In this document: positions 17,638-26,264 of the stretch, in pieces
How the letters are laid out: every line of letters starts with the position of its first letter
How positions within the stretch are numbered: the stretch's first letter is position 1
From: Zobellia alginiliquefaciens
Lineage (GTDB): Bacteria; Bacteroidota; Bacteroidia; Flavobacteriales; Flavobacteriaceae
Reading direction: 5' to 3'
Length of the DNA stretch: 64,000 nucleotides
Assembly (NCBI RefSeq): GCF_029323795.1
Contig: NZ_CP119758.1
Span: forward strand, 806,001 to 870,000
Notes under the pieces: generated by a model
Databases searched by the model: none
What the model saw: only the letters and a program-made list of their open reading frames with translations
What the model was told of the DNA's origin: nothing
Made by a program: the position numbers and the translations under genes

Positions 17638-18495
17638 ATGGGAGGAGGAAGATTTAGTCACGAGGCATATTCAAAACTTAGAACATCTAAAGGCTACAGC
17701 AACAAATCTAGGGACGAGATATTTACCGCTTCACAATTAGACCCCGAAATGGACCCCGCCAACGTAATTGTTAGGGAGTCTAGAGATTCAAAAGAGCATC
17801 CAGAAACTGTTTCCATCATTGTAGGTTTAGATGTAACGGGCAGTATGGGCTTTGTGCCAGAACTTATTGTAAAAGAAGCTTTGCCAGATTTAATCGGCTC
17901 GTTAATGGAAGCCGGTATAGAGCATCCACAAGTACTTTTTCTAGGTTTGGGAGATTTCGTTTATGACCATGCACCGTTACAAGTAGGGCAGTTTGAATCT
18001 TCTGCCGAATTACTTGACCGTTGGTTAACCCGTGTATATCTAGAAGGCGGCGGTGGCGGTAATAATCAAGAAGGCTACAACTTGGCGCATATATTTGCGG
18101 CACGTCATACTTCTATAGATTGCTGGGAGAAAAGAAAGCAAAAAGGCTTTTTGTTCACCATTGGCGATGAACCGGTTTTCCCTACGATTCCCGCAGCGAT
18201 TATAAAAAAATACACTGCCGCAGAGGAAGCCGAAACCATTACAACCGAGGCTATTATCAATGAAGCTCAAGAAAAATACAATGTTTTTCATATGCACCTA
18301 GAGCACAGCGAATGGTCTAAATCCCCAAATAGAAAAGGTAACTGGAAAGAATTACTTGGTGAGCATTTTATTGTGATGCCCGATTACAAAAAAGTAGCCA
18401 AACGGATTGCGGAATTAGTGATTCAACACCATACACCAACTACGGGCAACACTACTTCGGGCATTTCCGATACCGAAGTTGAAGATATGTTATAA
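17638..18495 (+). CDS. vWA-domain protein
   Basis: This is a 285-residue protein with a von Willebrand A fold in its middle. SIIVGLDVTGSMG carries the MIDAS metal site as D65-x-T67-x-S69 (Thr for the first Ser). GGGGGNNQEGYNLAHIFAARH supplies the second loop and LFTIGDEPVFP the third beta-strand region. The N-terminal 60 residues are polar. No signal peptide or membrane helix is seen, so it is cytosolic. vWA proteins usually pair with MoxR AAA+ ATPases; none is visible in this window. The stop codon abuts the start of the PurA-like gene directly. Confidence 0.8.
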   Translation: MGGGRFSHEAYSKLRTSKGYSNKSRDEIFTASQLDPEMDPANVIVRESRDSKEHPETVSIIVGLDVTGSMGFVPELIVKEALPDLIGSLMEAGIEHPQVLFLGLGDFVYDHAPLQVGQFESSAELLDRWLTRVYLEGGGGGNNQEGYNLAHIFAARHTSIDCWEKRKQKGFLFTIGDEPVFPTIPAAIIKKYTAAEEAETITTEAIINEAQEKYNVFHMHLEHSEWSKSPNRKGNWKELLGEHFIVMPDYKKVAKRIAELVIQHHTPTTGNTTSGISDTEVEDML

Positions 18496-19629
18496 ATGCA
18501 GCAATGTAGTATAGTTATAGATTTAGGTTTTGGCGATGCCGGTAAAGGGTTAACGACCGATTTTCTAGCATCGCAACAACCTGAACAAAGTATTGTGGTC
18601 CGGTTTTCTGGCGGACACCAAATTGGGCACACCGTAACCACGGATGCACTTACACATACCTTTAGCAATTTTGGTTCGGGTACCCTCGTTGGCGTTCCCA
18701 CCTTTTACACGGAGCATACTACGGTATTTCCGCCTGCCATTTTACAAGAGGGTAACTTTCTAAAAAAGTACAAGCCGCAACTGTATGTTCACCCGTTGGC
18801 AATGATTACTACCATGTATGACATTGCCTATAACAGGGCTTTGGAAAAACAGCAAAACCACGGTTCTTGTGGTCTGGGTTTTGGCACAACAATCGCCAGA
18901 AATAAAGAGGAGGTTTATTTCTTTGCCAACGATTTACAGTTCAATTGGGTCGCAAAACAGCGACTAAAAAGTATACGAACGTACTACGAAACCAAGCTGT
19001 TGCACCAACCCAAAAGCGTTCAAGAATACTACTTCAACGAACTTAGCACCTATGACGAAGATTACTTTTTAGAAACCTGTTCGGCTATTGAACCCTTTTA
19101 TCAATTGGTAAGGCTACCAGAAATAGCGGCACACTTTGAACATTTTATTTTTGAGGGCAGCCAAGGTATTCTTTTAGATACGCAACATGGTTTTCACCCG
19201 CATACCACTTGGAGTTACACGACTTCTAAAAATGCCATTCAACTTATTAAAGACCATTTGGGTCCCACTGCTACTGTGCGTATTTTCTATGTAACACGTT
19301 GTTATCAAACCAGGCACGGCAACGGACCCATGTCCGAAACCCAATCGGTTACGCTTAAAAATAACGATAACGAGGCGAATGAAACCAATGAGTTTCAAGG
19401 TGAATTCAGAACCAAAGGCTTGGATCCAGAACTACTAAATTATGCCCTGCAATGTGATGCTATTCATCATCAAGATCTACTCATCGAGAAGAATTTGATG
19501 ATTACCTGTCTAGATCAACTACCAAGTTTTTCACCTGCTGATTTAATTGAAAACTTAGCTCCCAATTTTTCATCGGTGCACGGTAGTTACGGACCTATGC
19601 GTAAGTTCATTAAGCAATTACCTGTTTAA
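18496..19629 (+). CDS. Divergent adenylosuccinate synthetase paralogue
   Basis: This 377-residue protein is of the PurA family but shorter (housekeeping PurA has about 420-430 residues). The P-loop GDEGKGK reads GDAGKGL with the catalytic Asp kept (D14); GGHNAGHT reads GGHQIGHT with the catalytic His kept (H45); FEGAQGTLLDIDHGTYP reads FEGSQGILLDTQHGFHP; GAGPFPTE reads GNGPMSET. So the chemistry (GTP-dependent activation of IMP-like substrate, aspartate transfer) may persist with altered specificity. Its ATG directly follows the vWA stop codon. I infer a specialised nucleotide-ligating or nucleotide-sensing role rather than bulk AMP synthesis. Confidence 0.8.
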   Translation: MQQCSIVIDLGFGDAGKGLTTDFLASQQPEQSIVVRFSGGHQIGHTVTTDALTHTFSNFGSGTLVGVPTFYTEHTTVFPPAILQEGNFLKKYKPQLYVHPLAMITTMYDIAYNRALEKQQNHGSCGLGFGTTIARNKEEVYFFANDLQFNWVAKQRLKSIRTYYETKLLHQPKSVQEYYFNELSTYDEDYFLETCSAIEPFYQLVRLPEIAAHFEHFIFEGSQGILLDTQHGFHPHTTWSYTTSKNAIQLIKDHLGPTATVRIFYVTRCYQTRHGNGPMSETQSVTLKNNDNEANETNEFQGEFRTKGLDPELLNYALQCDAIHHQDLLIEKNLMITCLDQLPSFSPADLIENLAPNFSSVHGSYGPMRKFIKQLPV

Positions 19630-19675
19630 ATTTTCAATTCCGACATCACTTAAATTTCTGTTTAAAAAATTAAAA

Positions 19676-19721
19676 TCACCCTTTTCGGGGATAGCCTCTC
19701 CATTATTCTCAGGTACCTTAG
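19676..19721 (+). promoter_or_regulatory. Island operator 3 plus -7-like box, for the SMI1-to-kinase operon
   Basis: The 16-mer TCACCCTTTTCGGGGA (19676-19691) differs from operator 2 by one base (A to G at position 12). After exactly 22 nt comes TACCTTAG (19714-19721), one base off TAnnTTTG. The possible GTG (19738) and ATG (19744) starts follow at 16 and 22 nt. Confidence 0.7.
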
Positions 19722-19743
19722 CGGCATCAATAAATAAGTGAAG

Positions 19744-20799
19744 ATGAGAAACAGAATTGCGTTTTCAGAGCATGTGGAACAAATGAAATGGGAAGATTTT
19801 CATTTTGATGTGATGCCGGTCAACACCTTACCTCCGTTAGAAGACCCAGACGATATTGACAATAGTTTTACATTTTGCGATGCGCTATTAGATGCATTTA
19901 AAGAGGCTACAGGTAAAGAGGTTTTAAAACTTCTCTTTATAACTCCAGAAGACATATCCAATTCCAAGTACTTCGGCATCGCTTATTTAGAAGGCAAGGA
20001 AATCTTTACAGCTGAAATAGAAAACACATCTTTGTTCAACGAATGGTTCTCCGTTGTTGATGAGCGAACGAGCAGAAACGAAATCACCACCTCAAAAGTG
20101 TATTTTTTTGGTGCCAACTCTTTTAGTTGTCAGCCAATTTCCAACTTTAAAAACAATATAGTTTTTGATAAGACCGGCGTATTTATTTCGGAGAAAATAC
20201 CCAATGAATATATTGCGGAAAAATTAGCGAAGGAAAAAGCGGACTTTATAGCTCCGTTTATTCAATTAGAAGCTGAAAGCCGTTTTGAGAAAGTAGTGCA
20301 ACAATTTGTGCAATTGGTCCATACGAAAGGACTCACTATTATTCCGCCTAAAAACAATGATGCTATTTATGCGGAGTTTGAGGCTGCTGCCGGATATCCT
20401 TTCCCGACTATCATAAAAGAATTTTTAACCCTACATAACGGTGTGCAAAACTCAGCGATTATGGGTGCCGAGAAAATTTTTCAAGAATGGAAAGATTGGC
20501 AAAGGATATATAACGATTGGACGCAAAAGGAGTTGTTGGATACCTACAGTACCAACGAAGGCAAAACATTACTAATGTACACTACGCCATATTGGATTCC
20601 GTTTTTTGATTTGCAGAACGGTAATTTTTTGGCGTTCGATTTTGCTCCGGACAAAAAAGGTACTGCGGGACAAATCATCCGTTTTGGTGCGGACCAAGAA
20701 ATTGGTTACATACAGGCTGATAGTCTCGATATATTTTTAGCGAGTTTAATGGATGACGAAGGCGATATTCAAGACTATGAATGGTTCAGAAGTGAATAA
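19744..20799 (+). CDS. SMI1/KNR4 (SUKH-1) protein with an extra N-terminal domain
   Basis: The ATG at 19744 gives 351 residues; a GTG at 19738 is an alternative. Residues about 180-340 form a classic SMI1/KNR4 domain: LTIIPPKNNDAIYAEFEAAAGYPFPTIIKEFLTLHNGVQ, then WIPFFDLQNGNFLAFDFAP and the terminal SLDIFLASLM. The first 150 residues form a separate acidic alpha/beta domain that I do not recognise (FTFCDALLDAFKEATG, FFGANSFSCQP). SUKH proteins act as immunity proteins or scaffolds. It opens the second plus-strand operon and sits behind operator 3. Confidence 0.8.
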   Translation: MRNRIAFSEHVEQMKWEDFHFDVMPVNTLPPLEDPDDIDNSFTFCDALLDAFKEATGKEVLKLLFITPEDISNSKYFGIAYLEGKEIFTAEIENTSLFNEWFSVVDERTSRNEITTSKVYFFGANSFSCQPISNFKNNIVFDKTGVFISEKIPNEYIAEKLAKEKADFIAPFIQLEAESRFEKVVQQFVQLVHTKGLTIIPPKNNDAIYAEFEAAAGYPFPTIIKEFLTLHNGVQNSAIMGAEKIFQEWKDWQRIYNDWTQKELLDTYSTNEGKTLLMYTTPYWIPFFDLQNGNFLAFDFAPDKKGTAGQIIRFGADQEIGYIQADSLDIFLASLMDDEGDIQDYEWFRSE

Positions 20800-20855
20800 T
20801 CCAACCATAAACTACCACTAAAATCAATTTACAACCTACCAGAACATCTAATTAC

Positions 20856-23330
20856 ATGTTAGAAATTTTCAAGAATAAAGTAATTCCGAAGTTAGACCTC
20901 AAGGAGCTGGAAGCACCTAATACAAAAGCTTTACTACAGGTTTTAGAATTACAAGACTGCCAAAACACCGAAGTATTTGAGCAACTAAAAAATAGTTTGG
21001 ACAATCAAAACATTGAAACTGTTTTTACTGAGGATTTGGCACAACAAATCTTTTATCATCCAGAAATTTATGCCGATGAAAAAGAGGGAGCAGCATTCGT
21101 AATTTCTTGGCTTCCACTATTAGAAAACGGGTTTTATCCTGATAAAAAAAGCACAGAAAAACTGATTGCATTTCTGTATTTTAATCTTGGTTTTCTTCAA
21201 AGTGAAGCTATTTCAGAGGATGAGCTAACACAAATTTTCAGCGTTTTAAAAACATTGGTGCACAGCGAATCTTCCGCTTCACTGCCCGTTGCGCGTTTTT
21301 TGATGCATCGTACTCTTGATATTCGCGATTGTGTGAATTCAGATTTTATCATACAGAATTGCATAACTCATGAGATTCTTGCTGGAACCTATTCCGTTCG
21401 CAATGCAGATAAAACATTTTCAAAATATCCCTTCAGAATTAACAACGAATTTGTTCAGCATTTTTACGAAGGAGATTGGCATGTATTGGTAAACACTATG
21501 CACCAAATGCTGCCAGTTGGAAAAGTATATCTGCCGGGCGCTTACAATGTAATGCAAGCTTGGTTGAGTGAAGAACTAGCTGCCTTTTATCAGGAAAATA
21601 CAGAACTGGCACATGCAGCGCATAATGCCTTAAACGAACGGTTCTTATTTGTAGAGGATGAAGGTTTAGCCTTATTAAACCTACAGACTTCTGAAGGTAT
21701 TTTTCCGTTAATCACTGCTTTAGGCAGTAAACAATGGGATGCTGGCGACGTACTTCTTTTCAATAACCGAGATAAAAACATACCACAAGAACAACTGGAC
21801 CAATGTTATAAAAGGTTTTTAGATTGGTTAAAAGCCGATAGAGGTAGCAATTTTTACACAGAAGCTTTTCAAGAGTTCGGAAAGCATATTCTAACGGAAG
21901 AAAATTCCGCCGTACTTCCAGTCGACTTTATTCCGTTTTGGTTTGAAAAGTGTAATCCTAAAACAGGTATAGCAGACCAAATTGAACTATACAACAGTTT
22001 ATTTTCTAGATTTCTAAAGGCAAATTCAGACGGAAAACTTCCGGTGGTTCGTTTGGGTAATGAAAACGTTCAGCTTACGGGTGAACATCTCATTACAGAA
22101 GTATTTCAAATTACCGACAACCTGACTAACTGGATTTCAGGCTTTGCATCATCGAACATATCTGACCCTCTAAATCAGTTTTTGATTCTAGCATTTTATG
22201 ATGCTCGTGAAACTTTATCATCACTTTTCAGTTTAGAAAACCAAGAGGGTCTATTCGGTTATCTAGAAAAAATGGCATATTCCGCCAAAGAAGCAACGGA
22301 AGAAATCAGAAAAAATAGCCTTCCCCTACTCGTTAAAACTTTAGCGGCACTATTCGCAGAAACCAATAATTTTACCCGTGTTAATAAAATTTGGGCATTA
22401 AAAAGCATAGACGACAGTGTATTGAACTTGTGTAATGATTATGCGCAATTGCAGTATGTAAATGAAAATCGCCCTTTGTTCTTGGGTCTGCTGCAAAGCT
22501 GGTATAATTTCTTAAGCGACTACTATTATAGTTTGGGCAGCGAGTCGGTTTGGGTGCCACATATGCTGAATACACAAGGTAGACGCAGTGCCGCCTACCT
22601 TAATGAATTGGATGAAAATGTAACATCTTTCGTGAACAAGGCTTTAATGCATCTTTTTGATTTCCATAAAAAGAGTAAGCAGAAAGCTGAATCCAACGAG
22701 TTCTTTCAGTCCATCCAAACGGATATTGAAAACTACCTCGAGGACTTCCTAAAAGAATTAATGGAGCACAACCTTGCAAAAGAAACGGCAGAAAACATGT
22801 ACATCTACAGTAAAGCACACTTTGCGCATCGCAAAACATTACAAGAAGCAGTTAATAAATTCCAGGACTACCATAAGGAAGTAGAACCAAAATCTGAGAA
22901 AGCTGTACTTATTGAACAGCTACAGACATCTGAAATTGATTTTTCACAAGTAGCGTTCGACCCCAAATATGCCAATGCGGTACTACACAATTTAGAAAAT
23001 TATAAAACCGAAGGAACCTGCGACAGCAAACTGCTTGAGGTTTTGGATACCAACACAACAGCATTTAAAACCTGGTTGGCAGAAGAACCTATCATTGAAG
23101 CTAAATTTATACAAGCCCTTTACATGACCTTGCTAGATAAAGATCTAGCACCTGAAACCCCGTTGGAACCCTATGGTAATTTATGCAGAAGCTTGTTCGT
23201 ACAACTGGCAAAAGGCAGTAAAATGGCAAGCTCTTACGAGATGGGACTAAAGGCAATGGCAAATTCCGGAGCCTATCCAGAAAACTTAACAACTGCTTTA
23301 TTGCAGGTAGTTAACGACTTAAAAGCTTAG
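20856..23330 (+). CDS. Large all-helical protein of unknown family
   Basis: This is an 824-residue soluble protein predicted by eye to be almost entirely alpha-helical, with acidic helices throughout and no signal peptide, membrane helix or P-loop. Notable stretches are AAFVISWLPLLENGFYPDKKSTEKLIAFLYFNLGF and, near the C-terminus, GSKMASSYEMGLKAMANSGAYPENLTTALLQVV. It could be a HEAT- or TPR-like solenoid, but I cannot define repeats with confidence. It is 56 bp after the SMI1 gene and 3 bp before the DUF1266-like gene, within the operon that ends in the two-component system. Confidence 0.6.
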   Translation: MLEIFKNKVIPKLDLKELEAPNTKALLQVLELQDCQNTEVFEQLKNSLDNQNIETVFTEDLAQQIFYHPEIYADEKEGAAFVISWLPLLENGFYPDKKSTEKLIAFLYFNLGFLQSEAISEDELTQIFSVLKTLVHSESSASLPVARFLMHRTLDIRDCVNSDFIIQNCITHEILAGTYSVRNADKTFSKYPFRINNEFVQHFYEGDWHVLVNTMHQMLPVGKVYLPGAYNVMQAWLSEELAAFYQENTELAHAAHNALNERFLFVEDEGLALLNLQTSEGIFPLITALGSKQWDAGDVLLFNNRDKNIPQEQLDQCYKRFLDWLKADRGSNFYTEAFQEFGKHILTEENSAVLPVDFIPFWFEKCNPKTGIADQIELYNSLFSRFLKANSDGKLPVVRLGNENVQLTGEHLITEVFQITDNLTNWISGFASSNISDPLNQFLILAFYDARETLSSLFSLENQEGLFGYLEKMAYSAKEATEEIRKNSLPLLVKTLAALFAETNNFTRVNKIWALKSIDDSVLNLCNDYAQLQYVNENRPLFLGLLQSWYNFLSDYYYSLGSESVWVPHMLNTQGRRSAAYLNELDENVTSFVNKALMHLFDFHKKSKQKAESNEFFQSIQTDIENYLEDFLKELMEHNLAKETAENMYIYSKAHFAHRKTLQEAVNKFQDYHKEVEPKSEKAVLIEQLQTSEIDFSQVAFDPKYANAVLHNLENYKTEGTCDSKLLEVLDTNTTAFKTWLAEEPIIEAKFIQALYMTLLDKDLAPETPLEPYGNLCRSLFVQLAKGSKMASSYEMGLKAMANSGAYPENLTTALLQVVNDLKA

Positions 23331-23333
23331 AGA

Positions 23334-23993
23334 ATGACAGCAGAAATAACATCAAAAATTCAAGATCAACTCAACCTTTCTGCCTTGGTTTTGATGAACA
23401 ATTATAAAAAGGCGGACCTAAATAGTTGGTACGGATTTGATATTGAAGATCATCTACAATTAAAAAATGTAGAGCGTATTGCCAAGCTACACGGTATACT
23501 TTCTGGCGTACATCTTCGTAACAGTTTGCATCGTTACGAAACAGGTGAAACGGCATCTAACCCTTTTGAAAAACTGGCAATGGAGTTGCGTAACGATACT
23601 ACCAATACTTTTGAAGCCAAGTTCAATGCCATAAAGAACCCTACGAGCAAAAATGCCTATAAACTGGTTTGGAGATACCGTTTTAGCCTTAAAGATCAAA
23701 AGCTGTACGGTTATGAGTTTGCCTATTACGTTTCTCTAATGCGCATAGGTGGCGCTCTCGGTTTTATAAAGCCCGAAGAAATAGCAATGCGTTTGGAAGA
23801 CGTGGACGCTCGAATGAAAAAAGCATTTTCTAGTTGGGGCGAATTTCACCGAAATGTGTGTATTGGCGATGAGTTTATACGCGGGGCTTCAGAACCTGAC
23901 ATTAGTAAATACCCCGGTACCGAAACCCTTTGGGAATGCTACCAACGATTGAATATTCACCATGCCGACAGGTTTAAAGAATGGAACATATGA
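23334..23993 (+). CDS. DUF1266-like protein
   Basis: This is a 219-residue protein. Residues about 125-200 (YGYEFAYYVSLMRIGGALGFIKPEEIAMRLEDVDARMKKAFSSWGEFHRNVCIGDEFIRGA) carry the DUF1266 pattern of a D/E-rich helix pair ending in AFSSWxEF. The start of the protein (SWYGFDIEDHLQLKNVERIAKLHGILSG) also fits. DUF1266 proteins are uncharacterised and often found near toxin or stress genes. The 3' end overlaps the TPR gene in an ATGA arrangement, so translation is likely coupled. Confidence 0.65.
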   Translation: MTAEITSKIQDQLNLSALVLMNNYKKADLNSWYGFDIEDHLQLKNVERIAKLHGILSGVHLRNSLHRYETGETASNPFEKLAMELRNDTTNTFEAKFNAIKNPTSKNAYKLVWRYRFSLKDQKLYGYEFAYYVSLMRIGGALGFIKPEEIAMRLEDVDARMKKAFSSWGEFHRNVCIGDEFIRGASEPDISKYPGTETLWECYQRLNIHHADRFKEWNI

Positions 23994-26239
23994 GCTTAAC
24001 AAGAAAAGAGGTCGTACAATATATAGAACAAGCGCATAGCCTTTTAAGCGAAAAAAAGTTTGCCGAGTTAAACCCGGTTATTACGGCTATACAAGATAAT
24101 TTAGATGTTCTGGGATATTCGTACCCATCGGATAATGCAAGGTATTACCGCTTTTTCATGTTGTATATGGGTGCTTTTGAAAAGGTGAATATAGAGGTGA
24201 TGCATTCATATGTAGAAGCGCTTGAGCAGGTTGGTCAAGTATTGGCTTCCGATTATGAATACATCTGCAGCTATTACCAAACATGTCCGGAAGCGGTTTA
24301 TGAAAAAGCGCTACAAAAGTATCCGTATAACGAAACACTTCACATACATTATGCCTTAAAATTACAGGTAGAAAAGCGATATACCGAAGCCATTGCCGTG
24401 CTGAAATACATTCTGGAATGTTACCCAGCCACTACCGAAGCACGATTTTTACTATGGAAAATTCAATCGGCTCAACTAGACGATTTAGTGACCTCAACCG
24501 AGGAAGCAGATTGTTATCAATTGCTGGATTTAGCCTCTGCAACCCATAATCTACAAGTCTTAAAGGGACTACAACTAGACACGCGTTTAGACAAGAAGAC
24601 TAAATTACTCACCTATATTCAAGTTGCCATATGGGAGAACAGGTCGGTTGAAGTGATCGAGCTTTGGAAGAGCGAATGGAAAACGCTAGACCTTACGGAC
24701 CAGAGCCGTTATGTATTGGCAGACTATGCCAAGGCTTTTATGATTTATGATCTGGTTCCCCAAATATTAAAAGCTCCCCAGAAACCAGATTTTCCGGAAA
24801 CCGATTTCACCAACTTTTCCGAATACAAAGTCTTTATGGAGGCACTTGTCAATTCCGGCTGGCAACTGGCGCAGCATCATTATTTGTTGTTGGGGAATGC
24901 CGCATATTTTCACTCCAATAACAGCAATGCGGTAGAAATTTGCTTAAAACAAGGTTTGGCGCTCAACGAGAAAAATCCGTTGTTGTTAAACCTGAAAGCA
25001 ATGTACCTTAAAAGCCTAAATAAATATCAAGAAGCTGGGGCAATCTACCATGAGGCGTTTAGAAACGGACTCACCATGGATAATTATTTGCTGTATTTAA
25101 TTGAACTGAACAACAGAATTGAAAGTTACCAGGGCGTTCTAGATACTGTAAAGCAATTTCATATAAGACATACGCCCACATTAAAATCCATGTTTTTCAA
25201 GGCAAGGGCTTTGTTTAAATTCCACCGAGATGATGAAGCATTGGCAGTACTGAACGAAGCGCTTCAAGATTTTCCGTTACACTCCCGCTCCTATGCTCCG
25301 TGGATGCTCCACTACCGTATGATCATCAATAAAAGAAAACGAAATTACACCCAGTATTTCATAGATCAACAAGCAGAAATCAATTACTACGTTGATGGGG
25401 ACGACGACTATTTCAACACGACCAACCTTGCCGTTGAAACCATTTTTGAACAGGGCGAATACGAGGAATGTTACAAGTACGCCATTTACAATCACGAACA
25501 GGGAAAACTGGCAGAAGAACTATATCCTATTTTTCAATGGATTTGTTTTTACGATTTTCTACTTGAGAAACCAGAGGATTTACAAGATGTAACGGAAGCA
25601 AACATAAATCAACAACCGGAAACCTTTGAAGATTTCAGAAATAATGGTTTAATCTATTGGATGTTGGACAATCACACTGCAGCTGCAGAATCGTTAATGA
25701 TAGCCGCATCAAAAGCCATCAACAAGGCGCTCTATCTAAAACTAGCGTTGACTTGTGCCAAGGAGGGCTTTAACAATTCACTCTGCCTCACTATTATCGA
25801 AACCATACAAAAAGAAGTTCCTGAAGCACGCGAGTTCAAAACGGACTATACCTACGCCAACATTTTAAATGATGAACAACGACATCAAGAAGCCTACGAT
25901 GCCCTTCTAAATGTACTAAAAAGCTATCCGGAACGTGCGTTTTTTGAATTCCCGAAAGATTTCAATTACCTGTTGCACACTTTAAAAAACAACGCCAAAG
26001 CATTGGAAGATATGGGTGGGTATAACAAATATATTTCCATGCTTTTAAGTAGGGACAATCCTATCGAAAATCAACTGAGGGAGCAGCAAGAATTAGCAAA
26101 ATCGCAAAGCGAAGAAGACCTTTTTCTACAGCACAACCTCATGGAAAACCTAGCACGATTAAATTTTGAAATGCACCCAGAGGAACAAGAGGAATTAAAG
26201 GAAATGAAAAAGCGTATTAAGGCTGCCCATTTCGCTTAA
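23990..26239 (+). CDS. TPR-solenoid protein
   Basis: I prefer the ATG at 23990 (MSLTRKEVVQY), which overlaps the previous stop as ATGA; an in-frame ATG at 23981 is an alternative. The 749-residue protein carries multiple TPR-like helix pairs, for example YEKALQKYPYNETLHIHYALKLQVEKRYTEAIAVLKYILECYPATTEARFLLW and LLLNLKAMYLKSLNKYQEAGAIYHEAFRNG. No signal peptide is seen. It likely acts as a cytosolic protein-protein scaffold within the island. The last part (LREQQELAKSQSEEDLFLQHNLMENLARL) is coiled. Confidence 0.75.
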   Translation: MSLTRKEVVQYIEQAHSLLSEKKFAELNPVITAIQDNLDVLGYSYPSDNARYYRFFMLYMGAFEKVNIEVMHSYVEALEQVGQVLASDYEYICSYYQTCPEAVYEKALQKYPYNETLHIHYALKLQVEKRYTEAIAVLKYILECYPATTEARFLLWKIQSAQLDDLVTSTEEADCYQLLDLASATHNLQVLKGLQLDTRLDKKTKLLTYIQVAIWENRSVEVIELWKSEWKTLDLTDQSRYVLADYAKAFMIYDLVPQILKAPQKPDFPETDFTNFSEYKVFMEALVNSGWQLAQHHYLLLGNAAYFHSNNSNAVEICLKQGLALNEKNPLLLNLKAMYLKSLNKYQEAGAIYHEAFRNGLTMDNYLLYLIELNNRIESYQGVLDTVKQFHIRHTPTLKSMFFKARALFKFHRDDEALAVLNEALQDFPLHSRSYAPWMLHYRMIINKRKRNYTQYFIDQQAEINYYVDGDDDYFNTTNLAVETIFEQGEYEECYKYAIYNHEQGKLAEELYPIFQWICFYDFLLEKPEDLQDVTEANINQQPETFEDFRNNGLIYWMLDNHTAAAESLMIAASKAINKALYLKLALTCAKEGFNNSLCLTIIETIQKEVPEAREFKTDYTYANILNDEQRHQEAYDALLNVLKSYPERAFFEFPKDFNYLLHTLKNNAKALEDMGGYNKYISMLLSRDNPIENQLREQQELAKSQSEEDLFLQHNLMENLARLNFEMHPEEQEELKEMKKRIKAAHFA

Positions 26240-26264
26240 AGGTGGTAATTTTGCCCATTCTTAA

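Noticed and set aside
19738-19743. GTG start of the SMI1 gene, with the same operator-to-start distance as the ATG at 17285
   Set aside because: The match in distance is suggestive, but the ATG two codons later is the better start codon; both are noted in the entry.
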